Shown here: one piece after another, positions 41,583 to 50,500 of the stretch
Layout: each line of letters begins with the position of its first letter
Position numbering within the stretch: position 1 is the stretch's first letter
Origin: Labedella gwakjiensis
GTDB taxonomy: Bacteria > Actinomycetota > Actinomycetes > Actinomycetales > Microbacteriaceae
Direction of reading: 5' to 3'
Length of the DNA stretch: 64,000 nucleotides
NCBI RefSeq assembly: GCF_003014675.1
Contig: NZ_PYAU01000001.1
Span: 1,984,001 to 2,048,000, forward strand
Program-made: the position numbers and the translations under genes
The notes under the pieces: model-generated
The model's database searches: none
The model's input: the letters and a program-made list of their open reading frames with translations, nothing else
What the model was told of the DNA's origin: nothing

Positions 41583-44500
41583 ATGTCCACGTCACCTCGT
41601 TCCCGACGCCTCCTGGCCGGAGGGCTGCTCGCCGCGGTCCTCGCATCCGGCCTCGTGCCGGCCTCCGCGATCGCCGCCCCCTCGCCCGCCGAGGGCATCG
41701 ACTACGCCGACCTGGTCGACGCGTTCATCTCCACGGAGGACGACTTCGGGCAGGACATGCCGGGAGCCTCCGCCCCCAGCTCGATCGTCAAGATCAACCC
41801 CATGACGACGCCGGGTCGCTCCCACAGCGGCTACGACTACGCCGAGGACCAGATCGCCGGTTTCACCCACACGAATCTCGACGGCGTGGGAGGGTCGGGC
41901 GGTGGCGGTGATCTGCTCGTCGTGCCGACCTACACGAGCTACGCGAACGTCCCCACGACCGAGTCGTACGCCAAGGACTACAGCCACGACGCCGAGGACG
42001 CCGAGCCCGGCTACTACGGCGTGGAGCTCGAGACCGACAAGGGCCCGATCCTCGCCGAGGCGACCACGGACGTCCGCACCGGCCAGGAGCGCTACACGTT
42101 CCCCCAGGCCGGAAAGGCCTCGCTCGTCGTCGACCTGCGCAACAACTTCACGCGCCGTAACGACGCGTCGATCGACGTCACGACGCTCGCCGACGGGCGC
42201 GTGGCGCTGAGCGGGAAGATCGCCGGCCACTTCAACGGCTACGACTACGCGATGTACTACTACGTCGAGACGACGGACGCGACGTCGTCCGTCCGCACCT
42301 GGGGCGCCTCCGGCTCGCTCGGTTCCGCGACGCACCAGGACGGCACCAACCTCGGCGCCGTGCTCGAATTCGACGTCGATGCGGGCGAGCAGGTGGGCCT
42401 CGAGGTCGCGATCTCCCCGATCAGCGCGGCGCAGGCGAAGACCGACCTCGCGGTCGAGATGGGCGACCGCGCGTTCGAGGACGTGCGCGCAGACACGAAG
42501 GCGGACTGGAACGAGATCCTCGGCCGCCTCGCCGTGAGCGCCTCTCAGACGAGCGACCCGGACGGCGATCTGCAGGAGCTCTTCTACACGCATCTCTACC
42601 GCATGTTCGGTCAGCCCGTGAACGCGACGAGCACGAGCGGGACCTATCGCGGTCTCGACGGCGAGATCCATGAGGCCGACGGATACACGCACTACGACGG
42701 GTGGGGCACCTGGGACGACTTCCGCAAGTTCGAGGTGCTCGCGATCGGGTATCCCGAGGTCTTCCGCGACATGGCGCAGTCGCTCGTCGACCTCTACGCG
42801 TCCTTCGCGACGAGTGGGAAGAGCTCGCTGTCCGGTGTGGTCCACTCCGTCCCCACGGTACGGTTCGAGCGCGCAGCCGTGGTGATCGCCGACGCCGTCG
42901 CCAAGGGCGCCGAGCTGCGCGGCCTCGAAAACGCGTGGCCCGCTCTCGTGTCGCAATCCGCCGGAGGCTATGCCGACCCGGACAACGTCAAGCGCGGCTA
43001 CATCCCGAACGAGGTCGACGACACCCTCGGGGCCGCCTACGACGACACGGCGCTCGCGACGATCGCCGACGCCCTCGGTCGGACCGAGGAGGCCGACGGC
43101 TTCCGGCTGCGCGCGGCGAACTGGACGAACCTCTACAAGAAGGACGCGGTGACCGTCGCAGGCGGCGACACCGCCGGACTCGTGTTCCCGAGGGATGCGA
43201 ACGGTTCGTGGGTGAACGCGAACCCGGAGGCGTTCGAGGCCGGCAACGTCTACCAGGGCACGCTCTGGCAGTACAACTGGACGGTCGCGAGCGACATGGG
43301 CGGCATGATCGACCTCATGGGCGGCCAGGACGAGACCCTCTCGGCACTGAGCTTCATGTTCGGTGAGCAGGCACCCGACGACGGCTCACGCATGCTGTAT
43401 TCGAGCGCCAACGAGACCGATCTGCAGGTGCCCTACCTCTTCAACTACGTGGGCGCGCCCTCGAAGACGCAGCACTGGGTGCGCTCCCTCTATACGAAGG
43501 AGACGTGGAACCGGTACATCGCCACCGGGTCCACGGGGGAGTACCCGACGAGCGGCGGCGAGTTCCGACCCCCGATCAAGACCAAGGTCTACAAGAACTC
43601 GCCGCAGGGCTTCCTGCCCACGCAGGACAACGACACCGGGGCCATGTCGGCCACGTTCGTCGCGGCGGCGCTCGGGCTCTACCCGGTGCAGGCGGGCTCC
43701 GACTCGTACCAGATCGGCACGCCGTTCTTCGAGAATGTGCAGATCAGCTACGAGTCGGGCCGCACGTTCGACATCAGCGCGAACGGCGTCTCGCCCGACG
43801 ACTACTACATCCAGTCGGCCACTCTCAACGGCCAGGACTTCGAGCGGACGTGGGTCACGTACGACCAGCTCACCGCCGGAGGCGAGCTCGCGTTCGAGAT
43901 GGGCGATGAGGCCTCCGACTGGGCGGCCGATGGGGTGTCGGCGTCGTCGCTGAGCGACGTCCTCCCGAGCTCGGTCTACGACCCGACGAGCGCGATCTCT
44001 GTCGCTTCTCGCGAGTTCAGCGAGAGTGAGGCCGGGGACGGCTCGGTCGGCGACGAGATCGCGCTGACGCTGCGGAACGGCGCGTTCGCCGGCACGAACG
44101 GCGACGATCTCGCGGCAACCGGAGCGATCTCGGCCGACAACGTGCCGGCGGGTCTGAACCTCGTGGCGACGCGGACCGGCGACCGCGGAGTGACGCTCGC
44201 GCTCACGGGCCAGGCGGAGACGCACGGCGCACTCGACAGCATCGACGACCTCGAGCTGAGCGTCGCCGACGCGGCCTTCTCCAAGAAGCCGTCCACCGGG
44301 ACGCGCTCGTTCGCGTTCAAGGTCACGTTCGATGGTGCCGCGCTGCACGCAGAGAAGACGGCGCTCACGGCGTCGGCCGACGGCACCGTCGACACGTCGG
44401 TCGCGCTCACGATCAGCGGTGCGGCGTTCGCCGGCGTGAATGGACGGGACCTCGTGGCTGATGGCGTGCTCACCGTCCCGGGCCTCCCCGCCGGCGTCAC

Positions 44501-46637
44501 CGCGACCGCGGTGAAGCGGGACGCGACGACGATCGACCTCCGGCTGCGGGGATCGCTCGGCGACCTCCAGCGCGCACGATTCGCGCTCGCGTTCACCGAC
44601 GCGGCGTTCGTCGGCGCTCTCGCGACTGAGGTCAGCGGAGACGGCATCTCGGGCCTCGGCTCGTTCACACTCGCCGTCGACCAGCAGTGGCGCGCCAAGC
44701 TCACCGCCCTCGTCGAGGAGGCCGACCTCGTCGTGAAGGGCGCATACACGACGAGCTCGTTCGACACCTTCACGGCTGCACGGGATGCTGCGAAGACCGC
44801 CCTCGCGAACGACCAGGCGACGGACGAGCAGTTGCACTCCGCGCACACGACCCTGACCCGCGCGGCTGCGGGCCTGACGATCGCCGACACGTCGGACGAA
44901 GTGCGCCTCGACGGCACGCTCTACGGGGAGGTCCGCTTCGACGACGACTTCTCGACGGATCGACTGTCGGAGTACACCGTGTTCGGTGACGGAAGCGAGG
45001 CCTCGGCCGACGTCTCCGTCGACACCGCCGATGGCGCGCTCGAGGCAACGGCCGACGGCCGGCGGTGGAGTCACATCGCACTCCCCGCGAGCGGCGGGGA
45101 GGACTTCGCCCTGATCGTCGAGCCGAAGAGCTTCGCCGGAACGAAGGCGGCGGAGGACAGCCTGTTCATCGGCCTCACCGACGGACCGTCGAACCGCGCG
45201 CACAGCTGGTTCAACAACACGCGAACCGAGAGCGGCATGGATGTGGTCGTCGACGGGCAGGGCAAGGACATCGGCGCGGGTACCTCGACGGGCGTGGTCT
45301 GGAATCCGGGAGACCGCTTCGCGACGGTCGTGTCGGACGGTGTGATCACGTCGTGGATCGAGGAGGACGGCACGTGGCGGAAGCTCCGCTCGGGTGATCT
45401 CGGTTCGCAGCTGACGGCCGAGCAGCTCGCGGGCTGGGACCCCACACTGAGCCTGCGCCTCGACCCGGGCACGATCTCCATCGATCGGGTGACGCTCCTG
45501 GCGGCGTCCGAGGCTGTCGCGGTCGATCCGGTCCGCGTCGAGGCCGAGGCCTTCACCGGGTCGAGTGGCGGCTCCCTCGTCGCGGAGGGCACGAGCCCGA
45601 CCGGCAATGTGGGAGGCACCTACGACGGCGGACGGCTCACCTACGCCGACGTCGACTTCGGACGGGGCGAGCTGACGTCGCTCACGGTGCGCACGTCCAC
45701 ACGCGACGAGCGGGTCGGAGCGAATCCGCGACTCGAGTTCTACCTCGACGAGCCGAGCGAGGCGAACAAGGTCGGCGAGGTCGCGCTGCCGAAGACCGGC
45801 GGGTGGGGCACCTACGTGACCACGACCGTCGATCTCGCGGAGGCCGTGTCCGGTCGTCACACCCTCGTGGTCGTGATGCACTCCGATCCCGTCCCCGGCC
45901 AGTCCTACCAGTACGTGTCCAACCTGGACTGGTTCGAGTTCGCGCCGGAGGAGGGAGAGGTGCCGCCCGCCGACCTCACGACGCTGCGGGCCGCCATCGA
46001 CGGCGCCCAGGCGATCGTTGAGCATGAGGAGCGCTACGTCGCCATCGATGTGGCGGTGCTCCGCTCCGCTCTCGACGAGGCCGAGCGCGTCGCCGCCGAC
46101 CCCGACGTGACGCAGCCCGAGGCCGATGCGGCAGCGCGCATCCTGACGGCTGCGACCGAGCAGATGGTGTGGAAGGTCGTCCGGCAGCTCCCGGGTCTGA
46201 TCGAGCAGGCCGAGGCGATCGACACCGCTCCGTACTCGCCGGAGAGCGTGGCGGCGCTGGCGACAGCGCTCGACGCGGCGCGCGCCGTGGACGAGGGTGC
46301 GTCGTTCGAGACCTACACCGCGGCGGCTGAGGGGCTGCGGGCTGCCATCGCCGGGCTGGTGGAACCCACGGACCCCACGGACCCGCCGGTCGACCCGACG
46401 GACCCGCCGGTCGACCCGACGGATCCCACGGATCCGACCGATCCCACGGATCCGACGGGACCGACGACTCCGGCCGATCCGACGGACGGTTCGACCGGTG
46501 AGGCGGACGGGGGCGGCTTGGCCGTCACCGGAACCGATGGCGGCATCGTCTGGGCCGGCGGCACGCTCGCCGCCCTCCTGCTGGCCCTCGGCGCGACCCT
46601 TGTGATCGCGCGTCGCCGCGGTTTCGCCTCGCGCTGA
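41583..46637 (+). CDS. Cell-wall-anchored GH92 glycosidase with a Gln in place of the general acid
   Basis: 1684 residues. Signal peptide 1-31; GH92 catalytic region ~40-780; two tandem beta domains with GAFAGTNG / GAAFAGVNG (~800-905 and ~920-1035); a FIVAR module ~1037-1100; a laminin-G-like domain ~1118-1306; a CBM6/35 module ~1313-1455; a second FIVAR region ~1460-1590; a DPTDPP stalk; then GLAVTG, a membrane helix and RRRGFASR. GH92 enzymes are calcium-dependent exo-alpha-mannosidases. The base motif QDNDTGAM (Asp682, Asp684) is intact. The general-acid motif T-E-G-N-A-W-Q-Y reads Y-Q-G-T-L-W-Q-Y, with Gln558 for Glu. In Cellulosimicrobium cellulans CcGH92_5 the same change goes with mannose-1-phospho-6-mannose hydrolysis. 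Confidence 0.92.
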   Translation: MSTSPRSRRLLAGGLLAAVLASGLVPASAIAAPSPAEGIDYADLVDAFISTEDDFGQDMPGASAPSSIVKINPMTTPGRSHSGYDYAEDQIAGFTHTNLDGVGGSGGGGDLLVVPTYTSYANVPTTESYAKDYSHDAEDAEPGYYGVELETDKGPILAEATTDVRTGQERYTFPQAGKASLVVDLRNNFTRRNDASIDVTTLADGRVALSGKIAGHFNGYDYAMYYYVETTDATSSVRTWGASGSLGSATHQDGTNLGAVLEFDVDAGEQVGLEVAISPISAAQAKTDLAVEMGDRAFEDVRADTKADWNEILGRLAVSASQTSDPDGDLQELFYTHLYRMFGQPVNATSTSGTYRGLDGEIHEADGYTHYDGWGTWDDFRKFEVLAIGYPEVFRDMAQSLVDLYASFATSGKSSLSGVVHSVPTVRFERAAVVIADAVAKGAELRGLENAWPALVSQSAGGYADPDNVKRGYIPNEVDDTLGAAYDDTALATIADALGRTEEADGFRLRAANWTNLYKKDAVTVAGGDTAGLVFPRDANGSWVNANPEAFEAGNVYQGTLWQYNWTVASDMGGMIDLMGGQDETLSALSFMFGEQAPDDGSRMLYSSANETDLQVPYLFNYVGAPSKTQHWVRSLYTKETWNRYIATGSTGEYPTSGGEFRPPIKTKVYKNSPQGFLPTQDNDTGAMSATFVAAALGLYPVQAGSDSYQIGTPFFENVQISYESGRTFDISANGVSPDDYYIQSATLNGQDFERTWVTYDQLTAGGELAFEMGDEASDWAADGVSASSLSDVLPSSVYDPTSAISVASREFSESEAGDGSVGDEIALTLRNGAFAGTNGDDLAATGAISADNVPAGLNLVATRTGDRGVTLALTGQAETHGALDSIDDLELSVADAAFSKKPSTGTRSFAFKVTFDGAALHAEKTALTASADGTVDTSVALTISGAAFAGVNGRDLVADGVLTVPGLPAGVTATAVKRDATTIDLRLRGSLGDLQRARFALAFTDAAFVGALATEVSGDGISGLGSFTLAVDQQWRAKLTALVEEADLVVKGAYTTSSFDTFTAARDAAKTALANDQATDEQLHSAHTTLTRAAAGLTIADTSDEVRLDGTLYGEVRFDDDFSTDRLSEYTVFGDGSEASADVSVDTADGALEATADGRRWSHIALPASGGEDFALIVEPKSFAGTKAAEDSLFIGLTDGPSNRAHSWFNNTRTESGMDVVVDGQGKDIGAGTSTGVVWNPGDRFATVVSDGVITSWIEEDGTWRKLRSGDLGSQLTAEQLAGWDPTLSLRLDPGTISIDRVTLLAASEAVAVDPVRVEAEAFTGSSGGSLVAEGTSPTGNVGGTYDGGRLTYADVDFGRGELTSLTVRTSTRDERVGANPRLEFYLDEPSEANKVGEVALPKTGGWGTYVTTTVDLAEAVSGRHTLVVVMHSDPVPGQSYQYVSNLDWFEFAPEEGEVPPADLTTLRAAIDGAQAIVEHEERYVAIDVAVLRSALDEAERVAADPDVTQPEADAAARILTAATEQMVWKVVRQLPGLIEQAEAIDTAPYSPESVAALATALDAARAVDEGASFETYTAAAEGLRAAIAGLVEPTDPTDPPVDPTDPPVDPTDPTDPTDPTDPTGPTTPADPTDGSTGEADGGGLAVTGTDGGIVWAGGTLAALLLALGATLVIARRRGFASR
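46366..46470 (+). repeat. In-frame DPTDPP/DPTDPT repeat (coding)
   Basis: Encodes the proline-threonine stalk of the GH92 protein between the second FIVAR region and the sorting signal. Confidence 0.8.
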
Positions 46638-46714
46638 TCCCGAGCCGACCCGCCGCCCCGAGCCGACGTGCCCGGGGCGGCGTTGCTCGATCGTGGACGT
46701 GGGCGTATCGTAGA

Positions 46715-46729
46715 TACCCCACCCGGGTA
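46715..46729. promoter_or_regulatory. Possible copper-repressor (CsoR-like) site
   Basis: TACCCCACCCGGGTA, with TACCC/GGGTA arms, lies 34 bp upstream of the copper-chaperone-like gene. GC-rich TACCC-GGGTA dyads are typical of CsoR operators, but no csoR gene is in the window. Confidence 0.4.
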
Positions 46730-46763
46730 CTCGATGGAGTGCCCACGATCCGCGAGGTGCACC

Positions 46764-47006
46764 ATGAGCTCGACCGAATCCGCCCCCACCCTCCACGAGG
46801 AGTACCTCGTCGCCGGCATGACGTGCGGCCACTGCGTCTCCGCCGTCACCGAGGAGCTGTCGGCGATCGACGGCGTCGAGGGTGTGGACGTCGACCTGAA
46901 CGCGGGCGGCGTCTCCCGCGTGGACGTCACCGTCTCGCGCCCGCTCGCATCGGCCGACGTCGAGGCCGCGATCGCGGAGGCCGGTTACTCGCTCGCCGGC
47001 GCCTGA
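46764..47006 (+). CDS. Heavy-metal-associated (HMA) domain protein, CopZ-like
   Basis: 80 residues, a single HMA domain with VAGMTCGHCVSAVTEELSAIDGVEGVDVDLN. The M-x-C-x-x-C pair binds Cu(I). Such proteins hand copper to a CopA ATPase, but none is in the window, so the chaperone is isolated here. The ATG is preceded by GCGAGGTG. Convergence with nothing; the YjbR gene starts 47 bp downstream in the same direction. Confidence 0.9.
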   Translation: MSSTESAPTLHEEYLVAGMTCGHCVSAVTEELSAIDGVEGVDVDLNAGGVSRVDVTVSRPLASADVEAAIAEAGYSLAGA

Positions 47007-47040
47007 TCCCTCGACCGCGTCCGACGTCGGCGGCGGGCTG

Positions 47041-47046
47041 TAGCCT
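47041..47046 (+). promoter_or_regulatory. -10 element of a leaderless promoter for the YjbR gene
   Basis: TAGCCT lies exactly 6 nt before the ATG at 47053. Confidence 0.45.
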
Positions 47047-47052
47047 CTCCGC

Positions 47053-47481
47053 ATGGAACGGCAACACCCGCTGCTCTTCGAGGAGGGCGACCCGGTGGTC
47101 GCGCGCGTCCGCGCGCTGTGCGCTCCGTACCCCGAGTCCGCCGAGGTCATGGCGTGGGGGCGTCCCACGTTCCGCGCGGGGAAGAAGATCTTCGTCACCC
47201 TCGGGTCGTCGATGCAGCGTCCGCACGCGATCGTCGTGAAGCCGGACGCGGAGGAGCGGCGAGCCCTGCTCGAACTGCCCCGCATCTTCGTGCCGCCGTA
47301 CTTCGGCCCGGGCGGATGGATCGGTGCTGACGTGGACGAGTCGCCCGAGACGGACTGGACGTTCATCGCCGAACTGATCGACGCGTCGTACCGCCAGGTG
47401 GCCCTCAAGCGCCAGATCGCCGCTCTCGACGCGCATCCCGTGGTCCCGATCGTCGAGGCGACGACGCCCGCCCAGGAGTAA
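47053..47481 (+). CDS. MmcQ/YjbR-family protein
   Basis: 142 residues. VRALCAPYPESAEVMAWGRPTFRAGKKIFVTLG and PPYFGPGGWIGADVDE, PETDWTFIAELIDASYRQVA are the usual MmcQ/YjbR blocks. The fold is CyaY-like with a double-wing motif and DNA binding has been proposed, but no function is established. A long hairpin follows and terminates it against the convergent M14 gene. Confidence 0.88.
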   Translation: MERQHPLLFEEGDPVVARVRALCAPYPESAEVMAWGRPTFRAGKKIFVTLGSSMQRPHAIVVKPDAEERRALLELPRIFVPPYFGPGGWIGADVDESPETDWTFIAELIDASYRQVALKRQIAALDAHPVVPIVEATTPAQE

Positions 47482-47503
47482 CGGCGACCACACTGGAACA
47501 CGA

Positions 47504-47545
47504 CGACGCCCGGTCGCGGGACGGCTGTCCCACGACCGGGCGTCG
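47504..47545. terminator. Bidirectional terminator hairpin
   Basis: The arms 47504-47522 and 47527-47545 pair over 19 bp with one mismatch around a GGCT loop, between the YjbR gene and the convergent M14 gene. Confidence 0.85.
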
Positions 47546-47563
47546 GTCGATCCGAGCGGGTTC

Positions 47564-50500
47564 CTACTCCTCGGTCACACCCTCGCTCGCTCGGCGCATG
47601 CGCTTCGCGACCACGAGGCACGCTCCGAAGAGCAGCAGCGCGCTCGCGAGGCCGATCACGGGGAGTGCATCGTTCGCACCCGTCACCGCGACACCCTCGC
47701 CGGGACCGGCGGCCCCGTCGCCGGGGTCGCCCGCGCCCGGCTCACCGGTTCCCGGCTCACCCGTTCCGGGCTCCTCTCCCGGCACTTCGGCGGCGAGGAC
47801 CGTGAGGTCGTCCCAGCCGATGAGCGCGCCGGTCGCGTCCTCCACGGCCACGCGGTGGACGGCCGCCGTCGTGTCGGCGGGGATCGTCACCTCGAAGGTG
47901 CCGGCGGCCGACACGACGTGCGTGCCGAGGCCGACGGGCTCGGAGAAGAGTGTCGCCGTGAGCTCCTGCTCCGCGAGGGATGCGTCGACCGTCACCGTGA
48001 TGGTGTCGCCCGCCGTGGCCTCGGCGGGAACGCTCACGCCGCCGCGGGTGTCCTCCGTGAGGTCCTCTTCCGTGATCGGCGGCACGACGGCCGTGCCGGG
48101 TCCGGCCGACCAGTAGAGCGCGCTCGCGATGTCGCCGAACTGCCCGACCGGGTGGTTGCGGAAGGTGGGCGACGTGCCGAAGAGGAAGAAGCGGCTGCCC
48201 GCCTCCGTCTCCGACGAGATCGCCGACGCCTGTCCCGCCGCGTCCGCGGGGGAGCGGCCGTCCGAGGTGGCCCAGTGGCCCGAGACGAACACGTCGCTCG
48301 CGTAGCTCTGCTCCACGGTGACATCGTCGCCGAGCCCTACGAACCACGTGGCCGGGTAGATGAACGCGGTGTCGGCGGTGTCCGGCCCGAAGACGCTGCC
48401 CTCGGGGGTGTCGACGCGCACGATGCCGTTCGATCCGCTCGTGCCCGTGGTCGCGGTGACCTGGGCGAGCCCGTTCGTGTTCGCGAACGTCGCGCCGCCG
48501 CTGCCGCGGGCGACGACGTCGCCTCCGGCCGCGAGGTACGCGGTGAGCTTCTCGGCTCCCGCAGCGTTCTGGCCGGTGAAGCTGAGGTTGCCACCGAGGA
48601 ACAGCACGTCGAGGGTCGAGAGGTCCACGGCGCCCGAGGTGACGAGCGCGGCGCTCACAAGCACGGGCTCGTCGAAGCCGAGCTTGAGGAGCACGTCACG
48701 GTCGTCGGTCGTCGTGTATCCCACGGAGAGCGAGCGGAGCGACGTCGTCGACTCCTCCCGGAGCGCGAGTCCGTCGGTCGCCGTGAAGTCGACCCCGAAC
48801 AGGGAGGCGGCCTCCTCGGCGGCGGCGCGGCTCGCCGCGTCCTTGCCGAGCACGACCGTTCCGTCCTCGAGCTGCGAGAGCGGGATGCCTGCGTCGAGCA
48901 GGGCCGTGACGGCCTGCCATTCGGCGGTGCCAGCGGGCTCCAGAGCGAGGTACGGGCCGCCGTCGGCGACCGAACCGCCGAGGTCGACCTCGGTCACCGG
49001 CTCGACCGCGACGGTCACGGCCGCGTCGGTGGTGTCGCCGACAGACACGACATCAGCGCCCCAGAGGAGTGAGAGGCTCCACGCGGAGATGTCGTACATC
49101 TCGGAGATGCGGTCGGAGATGTCCGTCCCGTCGGCGAGCAGCACGTTGGCGAGACCGCGCAGCGGCTGGTGCATGTCCACGAGGAACGTGCCGGCCGGGT
49201 AGGTCGTGCCGTCCGCCGTGAACGGAGCGGTGGCGCGGGTGACCTCGACGTCGTTCACGAGGAGCTGCTCCACGAGCTGCTCGGCGTCGGAGCGCGAGCG
49301 CTGAGAGCCGTCCACGGGGATGACGTAGGCGCGCGGGAACGTGGCGTTGTAGATGTCCGTCTCGTCCCAGATGTCGGTCCACTCGGTGGGAACGCCGGGG
49401 GCGAGGTCCTCGGGGGCGACGTCCGCGGGGATCGGGGTCTGCTCGGCGCCGGTCACGCCGCGGTCGAAGATCTCGATCTGGTTCGCGAGCAGCGGGTCGC
49501 GGTTGTCGACGACGTACTCGATGATCGAGTCGATGACGACCTCGGCCACCTCGGTGTCGATCGCGGAGTTCTTCTTGCTCGTCTCGGGGTCGTTTGAGCG
49601 TCCGAGGGGCAGCTCGACGGTGTTCGTGATCGCGCCCTGGTACGCCACGTACTGCGGGGCGAAGATCGGGGGCCAGTCGTCCCAGCCCTCGCGGATGTCG
49701 CGGTAGGGGATCAGGATCTTGCCCGTGTTGGTCGTGGTCGGGTTGCCAGCGCCGTCGTCGTACGTGTTGCCCGGGATGTCCGCCTCGGCGACGGCCTCCT
49801 CCACCGCGAGGGCGGCGGAGTAGGCGTGCGGCAGGAAGAGGTCGTACTCGTAGTTCTCGCCGTGGGGCGGCCCGCACGGCTCGACCTGCAGGATGCCGGT
49901 GTAGCCGTGGAGGTCCACGAAGTAGGTGGGCTGGATGCGCCCGGTGATGTCGCGCAGCGCCGTTGTCGTGTTCGTCGCGTTCGTGATGAAGTCGCGGTTC
50001 GGGTCGTAGCCGTTCGCGGTGGCGCGGGTGCCGTTGAAGCGGCCGTCCGGGTTCGCGGAGACGGTGAAGTAGAGGCGCGTGGTCTCGAGGAGCTCCTTCA
50101 CCTCCGGCTCGCCCGACGTGTCGACGAGCTGCTCGATGTAGTTGAGCGTCGCGTCCGTGCCCTCCCACTCGTTGCCGTGGATGTTCGAGTTGAACCAGAT
50201 GGGCAGCTTGTAGCCGTCGGCGATGGCGGCGCTCTCGGCCGCGACGCCCGGGGTGTGCTTGATCGCGTCGCGCCATGCTGTCTGCTGCGCGGTCTCCTCA
50301 GCGGTCTCGGGCGCCGTGACGGTGACGAGGTAGAGGTCACGGCCCTGCTCGGACTGGCCGATCACCTGGGCGGAGACGTACTCGCTCTCGGCCATGAGGT
50401 CGTTGACCTTCGGGGCGATGTCGGCATAGGGCACGGCTCCGCGGAAGAGGGAGGCGTCGGTGGGGTCGGCCGGCACTTCGGTGAGCGTCGGCTGCACGGG

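Noticed and set aside
43020-43046. T-L-G-A-A-Y-D-D in the GH92 protein as the site of the lost general acid
   Set aside because: I first aligned it with T-L-E-Y-A-Y-D-D, but its distance to the base Asp pair (about 200 residues) does not fit. The E-G-N-A-W-Q-Y motif at Gln558 does.
40913-46470. Short tandem repeats as a CRISPR array
   Set aside because: The units are in-frame codons for DPTDPP stalks, without spacers of constant length.
43386-47621. Open frame of 1411 codons on the minus strand
   Set aside because: It lies antisense to the GH92, HMA and YjbR genes, and its product is a low-complexity Arg/Glu/Asp-rich sequence. Long shadow frames are normal at this GC content.
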